A stretch of 64,000 nucleotides of DNA from Nymphaea colorata. Its lineage: Eukaryota > Streptophyta > Magnoliopsida > Nymphaeales > Nymphaeaceae. Under the pieces are notes generated by a model. That model had not been told where the DNA came from. It did not search any database and saw nothing but the letters and a program-made list of their open reading frames with translations. The first letter of the stretch is position 1, and every line of letters begins with the position of its first letter. The position numbers and the translations under genes were made by a program. Location: positions 25,958,412 to 26,022,411 of the forward strand of contig NC_045139.1 of assembly GCF_008831285.2 (NCBI RefSeq), read 5' to 3'. Of this stretch, positions 1-12,463 are shown piece by piece.

Positions 1-2772
1 TGAACAGCAATTTCAACATTAGATTCGAGTTTCCTTTATGTAAATGAAAATTTCATCTTATATTGCTACATGGTCTTTTATTTCTCATGTTTCCTTCACG
101 TAAAATTTTCCATTCTTGTATTTTATTTTTTTCTTCAATTTTTGAAGGTTCTTGCTTTAATATTTTCATCCTTGTAATCGAAAAACTCATGTTAAATAAA
201 CTGTTTTATCCATTTCATTTTTTAGTTTAAGTTTACATTTCAAAGAAACGTAAATTATCTATATTTTTAACTTTGATTTAAATGTAATTTCACATTTTAA
301 TGCATATTTTGAATTTTGGGCCTTCTTGTATGTTGGACTTTTATCATTATCTATACAAACTTTAACTTTTGAACTTTGCTTCAAGTTTTTGTTTTATGTT
401 TCTTATTTTTAGATTACAATTGTAACAATTTTGTTAAAATTATGACTTTTTTCAAATTGCATATTGAGATTTCAATTTTCAGTTACTTATTGTCTCTACT
501 TCTGGTTTTTTTCTTCAACTGTTTAATTTTTTCTTCAACCGTGTGTGAATAGGACGGACAAATGTCTATGGTAATATCTTACTGTATGTGATTGTAGCAT
601 GGATAAAAAAGGGATTCACAAAAAATGTTACCGTTAGAAAACATGTCTATAGTAATCCCACAAAAACATGTCATACAGTAAAATAATCATGTTCACCCAT
701 CATCGTTAAGCTCAAGATGATAATTAGCATCAGGCCAAGGAGATGCCAGAAATAAAAACAAATGCAAACCTGAGAAGATAATTGGACCCAGTTTTGTAAA
801 AGGCATACGCTTCACCATTGAATTAATTCCATTCCCAAGCATCTCCTGTTCCTAAGCTTATGTAGACAACCCCTAAGCAAAAAGCCTTCCAAGGGAAGGA
901 AATTGTTTTCATTATTAAAGCCTCAGGTTAATGATAGACCTGAGGTAGGACTAGAATAGCCTTTGAAGATCCCCACAGAAAATTAACTTAGACTGCATCT
1001 GATTTTGCTGCTGCACGAGAGCTAGCATGCTATTTTAATGGCTCCACAGTCGTAGAGTCGCTAATCTAATTCTTGCATGTTAACTAGTCCCTTTTGAGTT
1101 GACATAATAATCTACATTTATTCGCAGTCAAGAAGTTATATTTTATCAGTTATAGGTCTAATTGGGTTAGCTTAAACTAAAAAAAGTTTCACATAATCTG
1201 ATGTTATGAGCAGTAAATCCTGATCATTTAGTGTCATTTAGCCTTTCTTTGATATTCTCTAGATTCTCTTTCAGTTAAGTTGGACCTGCAATTGAATGAA
1301 GAAAAACAAAGGAAGCAGCAAGGGCTCCAACTAACCCTCTGATCGATCTTGTATGATGATCAATATCATTTTCAATGGTTATTAATTGTTGATTCAGTGA
1401 TGTTAAACTTCAATCAGCATTTCCTGATGTTATTTCAGATTTCAGAAATGTTGTCTTTTTTGTTTTTTAGATTTTACGATGATTGCAATTTGTTTAGCGT
1501 TATATGTTTAGGCCTTAAATACACATTCTAGGATATGGTTTGATAATACTGGCCATCAATTCTTTTGCTTGGATTACCTAATATGTTCTTACTTTGTTTT
1601 TTTTTTTTCAAATGTCTTGTTATGTTTATAGTCATGATATAATTTACAAATTTGGCCATGAAGCTTACGCTTCAGCCAACGCCTCACCTCATGAGAAGCT
1701 CAATGCCTCGCCTCGCTTTTTTGCCATTTACAACATTGATCGGACCTAACAACATCATCAAAGCTAACAAATGAAAATAATGCAAAGCTCAAATGCCCAT
1801 CAGAGGAGAAACTAACAAGATAATTGGAGGAGAAGTTAACAAGATAATCTAACCTAACAAGTAACAACATAATCAAAGGAACAAATGAAACTGTTGAGAA
1901 ATCAAATTCCCAAAATCGCCGTACGCTGAGCCAAATGGAAAGAAACTCTGAACTATTGCACCCTTACCTTCCGCGTTTGTTTAGCGCAAAGAATTTCTGT
2001 ATGGAAAAGATATAAATCTGCCCACTACAGTGTCGTCCACAAACAAACACCTCCTTATATATTGTAAAAAGTGAGATTACAACACTCAAGTTGAAAGGTG
2101 TACTGTATTTCACTCAGGTCTCGACACAACCCAAAGTCCTAGAGGTAGGAGAAATGTGGGGAAGAGGGGGAGGGAGCTTCGGGCCTCACTCTGGGGTCTA
2201 ACCTCACACTCACTCAAAAGACAAAAATGTATGGGGTAGTGGGAATCTATTTCAATGAATTGGTGGCAGGTAAAGATAAATAAAGAAACTCTATCTTCAA
2301 GCATCTTTACAGAATATGTTTTGTAACCAAGAGGTCAATGTTTCAGTTGTCATGAACATTAGACTCCTTATAAGATAATTTAGCTTTTCTTGACACAAAG
2401 GCTGAATTGGTGCCTGGTGAGGAGATAGTTAACCATCAACATAATACCACACTCCACCCTATAAGAAATAACTGATACACATTTCTTCTCATCCTACTAA
2501 CCTAACCAGCTACACTATGCCCACTTTGACAATCTTATGTCATGTTAAATTGCATGAAGACATATGAATTTTGACATAATTTCTTCAGCTAAAAAATGGG
2601 TGTCTTATACATTACTCAAAAAGAGGACATCATATTTGTTCTTCTTAGATGATACATTAACTCGTTGAAATGTAAATAACACAATATTTGAGACCAAGGT
2701 CAAAAGTTGGCTCCTTAGATGAAATTTCCTGTAAAGAATAAGAAGAAACTAAAAAAATGCAAGGAAGAAAAA
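1..2772. other. AT-rich intergenic DNA, no gene recognised
   Basis: I see only short chance reading frames here and no domain, splice pattern or conserved motif. Around 1660-1725 there is a short GC-richer patch built from repeats of a GCCTC/GAGGC-like motif, of a kind often left behind by old transposons, but I cannot define its ends. Confidence 0.5.
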
Positions 2773-2924
2773 GTATTTTAAGTAATTGGAAGGATGCTTA
2801 TAATGCAAATTGGAGACCAAAATTGTTTACCATCATTCCATAAGGAAAAAATGTATTTTAAGTAATTGGAAGGATGCTTATAATACAAATTGGAGACCAA
2901 AACTGTATACCATCATTCCATAAT
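2773..2924. repeat. 80-bp tandem duplication (two units)
   Basis: Unit 1 (2773-2852) and unit 2 (2853-2924, last bases missing) both begin GTATTTTAAGTAATTGGAAG and run through GGAGACCAAAA to CATCATTCCATAA. Only a few substitutions separate them, so the duplication is fairly young. There is no coding content. Confidence 0.85.
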
Positions 2925-3602
2925 GGATTAGGATGGGCATTTCCCCCATCCAATATTAGTGGATGAAGCTTTTTAAAGACCTCCAACGTTACGGTACCAA
3001 GTGTTGTGGTTTCCTATTCTTTTTATCAAAGATGAACATTTAAAGTTTTTTAATGTTGAATCTTTTGAAATTAAGGGGTGCTTGATTGATTGTCCAAATA
3101 TTATCTTCAAAGATGTCATCTAACATGGGGCTCACCTTAAATTTATGACTTCAACAAACTGTAGATCATTTGAAAACGACAAACTTATGATCCTCATTGT
3201 CCCTCAAGTTCATGAATCTCTATTGGAAGGAAGCAAAATCCACTTGAGGTCCACAATGCACCTTTCAAATAAAGATTGAAGATTCTTGTTAAAATTCAAG
3301 TATCTATTAATATCTATGATCCAAACCTCATATCAAGTTAAATCGGGAGTACGAAGTAATCAAACGCCTTCTTCACACATACATATATAAAATTGACTGC
3401 AGTACTACTACATGCAAAAAAACTAGTACACATGCATCTCGTGAACAACAAAGGCTTCCATGTTTAGGTTCAATGACACTTAGCATGCAAAAGCACTAGT
3501 AGCAGACATATAAAGGGGCTGGTGTGGGTCATTGTCTACCACAGCCCATCAAAAAATTCATCAAAAGAATTCAAAATTTACATTGTGAGAGATCTATTCC
3601 AT

Positions 3603-3823
3603 GCATAAGGGTGTGCATGCAACAAGTATACACTCCAAGAGAAAATGAAGGGGCTTTTAGGTATTTTTTGAAATTTTTTATAAAGATATGTACATTTTAA
3701 AATTTTAACATTTTTATAATCTCTCTTTATCGTTCTAAAAATCTCTATTTTTTTACTTGATCAAAGGTATTTTGGTCATTACACACCCTTGTACATGCAC
3801 AAGGGTGTGCACATAACTAGTCT
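3603..3823. repeat. possible MITE with repeated AAGGGTGTGCA ends
   Basis: The motif GCATAAGGGTGTGCA (about 3603) returns as GCACAAGGGTGTGCA (about 3798) in the same orientation. The right copy is part of a perfect 10-bp hairpin, ACACCCTTGT at 3783-3792 and ACAAGGGTGT at 3799-3808, with a 6-nt loop. A similar AT-rich body with TTTTGGTCATT occurs in annexin intron 4 (about 13600-13780), which suggests a repeated family. The boundaries are uncertain and no TSD was found. Confidence 0.35.
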
Positions 3824-4056
3824 CAAAATTATGATGACTTAACCATTACATTGAGCACCCTGTTGGGAAAAACAACGACAAACCAAATGAATGAGCTGCA
3901 CAATTGTTGACGATGGCTCACAACAACATGTAAATATGCACTTCTATCATGTGCACAAGAAAAAACTTGAAATTGCTTCCTTTTCAACTATTATGTGGAG
4001 GATCTCGCCAAAAATCGAGCTCCAAAAATAAAACTCTTATAATCAAAGAGATCTTC

Positions 4057-4058
<2 letters not shown>

Positions 4059-4121
<63 letters not shown>
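4059..4121. repeat. (AT)n microsatellite
   Basis: An uninterrupted AT dinucleotide run of about 31 units inside the left LTR of copia A. The partner LTR has only a short AT run at the equivalent place, so it expanded after insertion. Confidence 0.95.
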
Positions 4122-4124
<3 letters not shown>

Positions 4125-4252
4125 TGATGTACAAGAATAAAACAAACAATGAAATGAGAAGCTCAAACAAGATAAATGAAACACCAATTTTAATGTAGAA
4201 AACCCTCTCAAAATGAAAAGTAAAACCATGGGGTTGACGGCAACCCAACAAC

Positions 4253-4458
4253 CAGGGGCGGAGCCAAAATTTTCCACAAGGGCGGGCCAAATGGGAACTA
4301 GGTTTTGTGGATTGAATTTGGGTAGGGCCAAATTGAACTTATATTCAAAAAATACATTGAAACAAAAAAAAATCAATTTTTACACTAGATTTTTTTAAAA
4401 AAAAATTGATTGGGGTGGGGCCATGGCCTAGGCGGGCCCTCCCCTCCCTCCGCCCCTG
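4253..4458. mobile_element. hAT-type MITE nested in the LTR
   Basis: A 206-bp insertion with terminal inverted repeats CAGGGGCGGAG (left) and CTCCGCCCCTG (right), flanked by a perfect 8-bp duplication CCAACAAC (4245-4252 and 4459-4466). The 8-bp TSD and CAGGGG ends are typical of the hAT superfamily. The partner LTR at 7577-8447 lacks it, which proves insertion after the retrotransposon arrived. Related copies lie at 11290-11480 (reverse), 42757-42897 and 50708-50898. Confidence 0.9.
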
Positions 4459-4931
4459 CCAACAACCAATCCACTACATAATTAGAGGAGGAAGTGGAAG
4501 AACATCACCTATTGAGAGTGATGACCTCTCACAAAGGCCCTCTTTCTTTTATCCTAATCTTCACTAAACAAAGAAAAAATAGTGAAAGAAAAGCGCCAAA
4601 CAACAATTGAATTTTCTCTCTTCTCAATCTCTCACTTTGTTTCTTTTTAATTTTTCTAATGGCTTCAAATAAGTGGAGAACAAGAACTCTTTATCTCTTT
4701 ATCTCTTCTTTCTTCAAGAATGACTCACAAAGAAGAAAAGAAGAAAGCTCGGCCCAAACAAAATCATGTCCTCTTTTATTTAGGCCCTCATTTTGAAACT
4801 TTTTAATTTTAGTCTATAATTACTTGAAATTGCTTCCTTTTCAAGTTTTCTTCAAGTACGAGTGATGCTTTTCCTATTTTCCTTTTTGGCTTGTACCTAG
4901 ATCATCCACATGGAGGGGATCCAATCCAACA

Positions 4932-4945
4932 CATCCCCCCTCAAC
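4932..4945 (-). other. polypurine tract of copia A
   Basis: On the minus strand the sequence just inside the 3' LTR reads GTTGAGGGGGGATG and then the LTR start TGTTGG. This is the usual place and composition of the plus-strand primer site. Confidence 0.75.
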
Positions 4946-7655
4946 GATTATGTGGAGGATCTCGCTAAACCAGCAATGGAGAAACACACTTGACAATTCT
5001 TTGGTCATCATATCAGTATCATTATTATCCATATGAATCTTTTCAAGCTCAAATTGCTTTGCTTCTAACATATGTATCCAATTATACTACTGTTTAGGTG
5101 CTTACTTTAAACCATACAAGCTCTTCCTCAACTTGCAGACATAGTCTTCCTTTCCTTTTTTCAAACTCTTCAGGATGCATTATATATATTTCTTCTTAAA
5201 GATCACCAAGGAGAAAAGTTGTTTTTGCATCAATCTGTTCAATTTCTAATTTAGACTACCAAACTCAAGACAACTCTAATGGAAGACATTTAACAATGGG
5301 TGAATAATTTATTCAAAGTTAACACATTTCTTTTAAGTAAAGCATCTCACAACCAACCTAGCTTTATATTGTTGGTGTGAAAAGTTTTCACCATAGTTTA
5401 CTTTTAAAACCCCATGATTTTTCAAAGTCATTTTACTTTTAAGAAACTACATAAGCTAAAAGGCATAAAAGCATGGTTGTCATATAAATGTTGCATCTTA
5501 TTTCTTATGGCTTTAATCCACTTCTCTTTTTGCACATCTTGTATAGTTTTTTTATAGCTCTCAAGTCCTCCACCATTTGACAACAAAACTTACTCATGTG
5601 TTAGATATCCAGTATTTGAAGAACAAACTTCAAACTACTTGCTATCATCAACATCAAACATGTATGATTGGTCAACATTTTATTATAAATCTTTAACATT
5701 AGCATGTGTGTCATCTTCAACTGAAATTGGATAATAATATAATGGAACATGATCTACATCAACTTCTGTGTCTTTACACTTGAATGTTTTATCAATATAT
5801 TCAATAGTTTGATTCTCAACAAAAACTACATTTATGCTTTTTACAAGTTTATTCTCAATAAGAAAATACAATTTGTATCCAAACTCCTCACTGTCTTCCA
5901 AAAACATATACTGACATGCCCTTGCTTCTAACTTAAATCTTTAATCCTTTGAAACATTGATTGTATCCCAAAAATACATATTGATGTATCTTTGCTTATA
6001 ACTTGGACTTTTTTTTATCTTTTAAAACATGAACAAATACTTTGCATCTTAAAATATGTAAATGATCATATGACACCTTTTTACTAAACCAAATTTTATT
6101 TGGAACATCATTATTCAAAGAGGCATAAAAAGACAAATTAACTATATGTGGAGCAATGTATAAAGCTTTACCTCAAAAAAAAAAAAAAACCCACAGAAGT
6201 GTGCTTCAGACAACATATATTTAACTCTTTTAATAAGGGTTTTATCCATCCTCTCAACTATACGATTCAACTGAGGAGTCTTAGGAAGAGTTTTTTTATG
6301 TTTTATGTCATGCATCTTGCAGTACTCATCAAAGGGACACAAATACTCACATTCATTGTACTACATATGCACTTCAAATTTTTTGTCTATATCTCAACAA
6401 GAACATGAAATTGCTTGAATATATCAAACATTTAGTCCTTTGTTTTCAAAATATAGACCAACATCTTCTTGAATGTCAATGAAAGTGACAAAATAAAAGT
6501 GAATCACCATGTATATTAACCTTTAGTGGACCACAAACATCTGAGTGAAAAAGCTTTAACAATTTCTTCTTTTTTGAAGATGAATGATTTTTAAGTAAAA
6601 CTTTCATTTTCTTCCCAGCTAAACAATGTGTACATCTTTCTAGCTTATATTTTATGTTTCAGGAAGTAAATTTTTTTAGTCAAACAATCAACACTTTTCT
6701 CATTCATATGACCCAACTTCTTGTACCACAACTTGATAGATTTCTTATTTTTTGTCACTTGTACTACATGTTTTGTAATTGATACCTACATAACATACAA
6801 GTTACACTTTTTGTCTCGAACCATAATAAGTGAGCCTCTAATAAACTTCTACTATTTATCACTGGAGGTATTACATAAGCCACCATTGTCAAACTTTCCA
6901 GTTGAAATCAAATTCAAGCGTATATCTGGCACACATTTAACATCCTTGAGTTTTAGCATAGTTTCGTAGTTGGTTTGCAAATTTATACCACCAAACTAAC
7001 AGCCTATGACAAACCATCATTATCCATTTTCAACACTCTATAATCACTAAAAGTATAAGCATAAAGAATTTTTTATTTGAGGTAACAAAGAGAGAAGCAC
7101 CACGATCAATCGCCTAGCTCGTATCATGACTTGTCAAGTTCACAACATCTCATCATAAACAACAAATAAGCCATTGAAACTTATTCAAGTGGTCGGCTAT
7201 AGAATTTTTTTTTTCTTACACTTAAACTGCATCATCCATTTAAACAACTACAATTTGTTTTGTTGGTCTTTAAAGCATACAAGTTTACAAAATTGGACCA
7301 CAATGTGTTCGCATGAGTCTCATGTTGAATATGAATATAAACATTTTCATCAACAAATTGTCTAATGAAACCATGCACTTGCTCATGCTCAAATTCTCAT
7401 TTTTTATCACTCTTAGATTTGAGCTTTTGAGTAGCAAACACCAAAAGATACATAACCTTTACAAATAAGAGATCATTTCATTTTGTTCTTCCACAAATTA
7501 TAATTTGTGTCATTCAAACTAATCATATGACTTGTGCTAAAATTCATTTTTGAACTAAGAGTTCTAATACTACTTATGTTGGGAGAAGCAACCACAAACT
7601 GAATGATTGAACTACACAATTGGAGTTGATGACTCACAACAATTTGTAAATACAC
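4946..7655 (-). pseudogene. copia A gag-pol remnant
   Basis: Read on the minus strand from 7655: a UBN2-like gag start (SLNDTNYNLWKNKMK, about 7473-7560); a GAG-pre-integrase stretch with KLGHMNEKS (about 6720); an integrase piece with HSDVCGPL (about 6550); then FDEYC-KMHDIKHKKTLPKTP-Q and a degenerate ERM-KT (6142-6342); the hinge segment with VFVENQTIEYIDKT (5683-5907); an RT start (about 5100-5560) up to the SLYGLK motif. The frame then jumps to KIHMDNNDTDMMTKELSS, which belongs at the end of RNase H. The YVDD and catalytic RNase H region is therefore deleted at about 5050-5090. Many stops confirm a pseudogene. Confidence 0.8.
7561..7572 (-). other. primer-binding site of copia A (tRNA-iMet 3' end type)
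   Basis: Four bases inside the 5' LTR the minus strand reads TAGTATTAGAAC. The usual plant copia site complementary to the initiator tRNA-Met 3' end is TGGTATCAGAGC; nine of twelve positions agree and the differences are transitions, as expected for an old methylated element. Confidence 0.65.
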
Positions 7656-8447
7656 ACTTCTATCTCATGCATAAGCAAAACAAGAGACTTCTCTCACCCA
7701 AACCCAAAAAATAAAACTTTTATCATCAAAGGAATCTCACAATATATATATTTTGATGCACAAGAATGAAACTAACAATGAAATGATAAACACAAACAAG
7801 ATAGACAGACAGCAATTTTAATATAGAAATCCATCTCAAAATGAGAGGCAAACCCCACAAGATTGAGATCCCAACCACAAATCCACTATGTAATATGGAA
7901 ATGGCTACAAGAGAGCAATATATAATAACTACACTCAGAAGGCCGAACAATCGCCAAAATAGAGAAAAACAATATTGCAAATGAAGAGGAGAAAGTGGAA
8001 GAATATCACCTAATTGAAATCAATGGCATTTCCACAACAAAAGTCGTATTTCTTTTGTCCTAATCTTCACTTAACAAAGAGAAAAGAATGAAAGAAAAAA
8101 AAACTCAAACAACAAGAGAATCTTCCCCCCTTCTCAATCTTTCACTTTCTCTCTCTTTTTAATATTTATAGTGACTTCAAAAGAGCATAGAACAAGACTT
8201 CTCTTTCTCTCTTCTCTCTTCAAGAACAACTCACAAAGAAGAAGAAGCCCCAAAGCTCTACCCTCCCCAAAAAAAAGAAATCAGGTTCTTATCTTTAAGT
8301 CATCATTTTGAAACTTTTCAATTTTAATCCATAAAATTGCTTGAAGTTGCTTCTTTTCAAGTTTTCTTCAAGTATAAGTGAACTTTACCCCATTTTCCTT
8401 CTTGGCTTGGACTTGGATCCTCCACATGGAGGGCATCCAACCCAACA
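7577..8447 (-). repeat. 5' LTR of copia element A
   Basis: The 871-bp partner of the left LTR, beginning TGTTGGGAG and ending CCCAACA. It lacks the nested MITE and keeps only a short AT run. The base differences along its whole length point to an old insertion. Confidence 0.85.
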
Positions 8448-9172
8448 CACCTTATCTAACCAGAGCTGGTGGCTAGCTACCTCTCAACTAAAACATCTTA
8501 GCTATGCCACTGATAAGTAACCAATATGTACGTAATAGTAGCACATGTTCAGCTTTCAATTTTAAATTTTACACGTTGAAACAACTGCTGACACTCTCGA
8601 GACTTTGCATTGGATTGGGCAACCGTCAACTTCGGGACTCAGACAAGATAGATGAGTGACTTAGCCATGTCTGCACTTGCTATTTTCATTGTGAAAAAAC
8701 AAATAACAGGTTACACAATTCTTGCTATGCATAAGCTCCACATATAGCATATATTGTAGCATATAATAATAATATATCTAATAAAAGCTCATGTGGAAAT
8801 TATATTAAATTAAATTAAATTTGTGCCTCACAACCATTTGCATACTTCTATACAAAGAAAAATAAATACTCAATGAAGTAGTAATGAAGGCATCTTTATA
8901 GTTATCAATTTTCAACATCACAAAGAAAAATTTTTGTACAAAATACTTTTTTTTTTTTTTTGAGGTCAAGAAACAAGTTAAATTACTTTTGTGTTGAGAG
9001 ACCCGATTCGCCAATTGGGTTTTATCTGTCAAAAATAATAAAAGATCTATTATTTCTTAAAGAATAAATGACTAATTATTTACAAAATTATTAAAATATT
9101 AGGCACTCGGAATCAGCCACTGGTTAGAACACACGAGCAGCTTGGTTAAGAATTAGGTTTCTTTGAAAGCTT

Positions 9173-9204
<32 letters not shown>

Positions 9205-10142
9205 CTTTTAAATGAAAATAAAATAGAACTAAAATAGTACGATATATGTCGACGCCATATTAGTGAGGAATTTCTAAAAGACACCGAGTCTCATGCTGAT
9301 AACGTGGTGCCAATACTCATCTGACTAGTTAGCTTCTAAAGGTATCCAGCAACCGTGGAAATGCCAGTAAATTTGATTTGAATCCAGTATTTGATCAAAA
9401 TGCTTTAAAAAAAATCAGATATAGAAAAAGCTTTTAACATTCGGTCAAGAAATCAGATTAGATTCAGATTTAAGAAATGTCATCCAATTAGATTCGGACT
9501 TACATTTCGAAAGACAGTTCTTAATACGGTAAGGATTCGGGTGAAATGTCGGATTTTGATTTGGTTATGAATTTAAAAAATCAAATTCACGTCAGATTAA
9601 AATTTAGATTTGGATATGGTAAGAACCTTTATTAATTTTTATTTGAATCCAAGTACGTGAATGTTCGAAAAAGCATATATGATAAAAGAATACTTCCCAC
9701 ATTGACACCCTGGCTAAAATGAACTATTTACAAATACAAGCTCAAGTTGTGATGAAATATAGATATATATATATATTTCCTTCTTAACTGCTTGTTCTTC
9801 ATAAAACCTAAGGTTATTAATCCATAATTCTGTAAATTAAATGTTTAAAGAAAACGAGCCAGATCAGGGGTCAGAGACACTTGGCCTTATATACATAGTA
9901 ATATTCATGAGGAGCATTTAATAACAAAAACTACAAGGTCGCAAATTAATCTCCATTCAGGTGAAAAAAGTCATAGCGTCAAACCAGGTTTACGTTAAAA
10001 TCGGCATTATTTAAGCAATTCCTGAAACATTAATTGAAACGCATCCTTCTCTTCTGAGCATTAGATGCTGCTGAAACCGTCGTCACCAACAATGAAGAAA
10101 TCGGCAGCTATCCTTCGGCCCTCGATCGATCCTGCAGTACTC
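8448..10142. other. intergenic DNA upstream of the annexin gene
   Basis: No gene was seen. It contains an AT run at 9178-9205. At about 9380-9660 there is a degenerate block rich in GATTTGGAT/GATTCGGA words that resembles the inside of the hAT-type MITE at 61770-62068, but no inverted ends could be fixed. Confidence 0.5.
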
Positions 10143-10152
10143 TATATAAAAG
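10143..10152 (+). promoter_or_regulatory. TATA box of the annexin gene
   Basis: TATATAAAAG lies about 95 bp before the annexin start codon, followed by a GC-richer leader of purine-rich sequence. Spacing and sequence are those of a strong plant core promoter, with transcription expected to start near 10175-10185. Confidence 0.75.
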
Positions 10153-10239
10153 GGGGCGCTTTCTCAGATTGACGACCTTCAAGGTGGTGGTGGCAACGGG
10201 GTAAGGGAGGGACCAGAATAGGAGCAGAGGAAGAAGAGA

Positions 10240-12424
10240 ATGGCTACCTTCATAGTTCCTGATCCGGTTCCTTCAGCAACAGAGGATGCCGAGAGGCTTC
10301 GGAAGGCTTGCCAAGGTTTCTTCACCGCCATGGCTCTCTTTTTCTTCTTCTTCCTACGCTTCCGCAACAGCATGTTTCACCCTCTCCTGCATGTTTTCCA
10401 ATTTGTTTTCCCGTTCTGAGGTCTCCGTGATTTTCGTTGCTCATGCAAACTGGATATCTAAAAGAGCCAAACTTTTTCTTTACGATGTTTAGTCCCCTGA
10501 AAAGACCCCGAGGCCGAGGGTCGACGCTGTCGAGCAGCTGGCTGCCGTGGTTAATTCAAGAAATTTCACGGCGGCTCCCAAGATCCGACTTGTTTGCCGG
10601 GAAAAAGAAAAAAAGAAACTAACTGATTCACGTTTATACCTACAATTTAGATTTGGTGATCATGAATTCTTGCTTGTCATGCTTTTCTTTTTCTTCTTTG
10701 TCGTTCTATGATATTGTACATAACATTTTCTTTGATCCCATGCTTTCTCTCGTTCAATGGGACAGCACAGTATTTATTTATTAGTGTCATAGTGGACTAC
10801 TATATATAGTTCGTCATTCTTCTTGAGCTTTTGTAAACTTAATTAGGTCCTTTAACAAAATTTGTTGCACAACTTTAACAAAGTGGATTATTTGTTACAT
10901 GGCATTTCACCAGCGACCATTAAATAGCTCATCCACGACAATAACAACATATAACACATGTCGAATTGGCGCCGGTGAGCTCGAATCCTCCCCTTGCACG
11001 CCGACGGCTACGGTTGACTTCCAACAGCCGAATGACCACGTTGCCCTTGGAGACTTGAATCGGGACTTTGATGGCCTGAGGGCAGGCTTGTCTTCTTCGT
11101 CTGAAGTTGCAGCGGTAGCCGGAATAGTAGCAGTGGCCACTGAAAAGCTGAGATTTCGACCAATGGCCGAAAATGACTTGTAGCGGTCCGATTAAGCTTA
11201 AAATTTGATATTTTGATCATTTCTTCTTGGGGATGCTTCTGGTATGATTTGGTTGGTCATGTAATCGAGTCATTTTACTATGAAAGATCGGGGGCAGAGT
11301 TAAGGTAGGGCTCACTTGGGCTCTGGCGCCATCTTAAAATAAAAAAAAAATTACATGTAAATTTTTAAAAAAAAATCATTTTTTTATATAAAAATTTTGA
11401 AAAATGATATTTTGAACCTAGTTAAAATTTAAAAACTTTAATTTAGTCCATCTCATCAAAATTTTATGGCTCCACCCTCATAAAAAAGTCCATAACACTC
11501 AAGTCACACTCCAGCTTTATCTGCAAAAATATGAAAAGCATGCATCACTATTAATTTAATTGATAGATCCGCCGATGCATACAGGGTGGGGCACGGACGA
11601 GAAAGCCATCATATCGGTGCTTGCTCACAGAACCGCCGCACAGCGCAGCCTCATCAGGCAACTTTACCAGCAACTCTACGGCGAGGACCTCATCAAACTC
11701 GTGCAATCAGAACTCTCCGGCCCCTTTGAGGTTAAACCTAAGCTTCCTCCTTCTCAACTATATCTACACCACAAAGTGTGTCACCGAAAGTCCTGCCACT
11801 GAACCCTTCGTCAGTAATTAAGAACTAAGGTGCAGATGCAGAACATTGCAGCACTGTTGATTTTAGTGCAGGACTCATTATAACCGTTTAAGGGCAGTTT
11901 GGCATTAGGAATATCATGTGCATATACTTCAAAATTGAAATAGATTCTTGAGAATCTGTTTCGAAATTAGAGTAATTCATGAAACCATCGAACAAATGGT
12001 CCATGAAATGGATTTAGAGAACACACGCACCACGTTCCTAATGCCAAACAAGGCCTTGGATTAACTAAAAGGTTATTCGGACAGCTAAGTGAGCCGTTGT
12101 TCGTAATAAAAAGTGCATGAACAACGTTGACCTGAATCATTGCTTGACTTAATGCTTGCTGTTGTGTATGGTTCGACAGAGAGCTGTTTCTCAGTGGATA
12201 TTGGAACCATATGATAGAGAAGCAGTGATGGCAAATGTAGCGATTGTTCAGAAGGAGATTGATTTCAGAGTGATAGTGGAGATTGCTGCCAGTCGCTCGT
12301 CGTCGGAGCTGCTAAAGATAAAACAGGCTTATCTAGCCCGCTACAACCGATCCCTGGAAGAAGATGTTGCTGCTCTCTCCTCAGGCGACTTTAGAAAGGC
12401 ATGACTACTTTCCTACCATCCATG

Positions 12425-12463
<39 letters not shown>

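Larger units (their letters stand above)
3861..4931 (-). repeat. 3' LTR of copia element A
   Basis: It aligns with 7577-8447: shared stretches include TGTTGGGA, the AATAAAACT-TTAT-ATCAAAG block, GAATAAAACAAACAATGAAATGA and the terminal TCCAACCCAACA-like end. It is about 200 bp longer than its partner because of the MITE at 4253-4458 plus its 8-bp TSD. An (AT)n expansion at 4059-4121 adds further length. Confidence 0.85.
3861..8447 (-). mobile_element. degraded Ty1/copia LTR retrotransposon A
   Basis: The element lies on the minus strand. Both LTRs begin TGTTGGG and end CCAACA. The right copy (7577-8447) is the 5' LTR and the left copy (3861-4931) the 3' LTR. The flanks CACCC (3856-3860) and CACCT (8448-8452) fit a 5-bp target duplication with one mismatch. 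Inside, in minus-strand order, are a primer site resembling the complement of the tRNA-iMet 3' end, gag, GAG-pre-integrase, integrase, the hinge, a partial reverse transcriptase, the very end of RNase H, and a purine tract. The order is that of Ty1/copia (integrase before RT). The coding part is full of stops, frameshifts and deletions, so the element cannot move by itself. Confidence 0.85.

Noticed and set aside
3984-4376. Frames of 99-130 codons around the (AT)n run
   Set aside because: Their length comes from translating AT repeats into Ile-Tyr runs; no protein signal.
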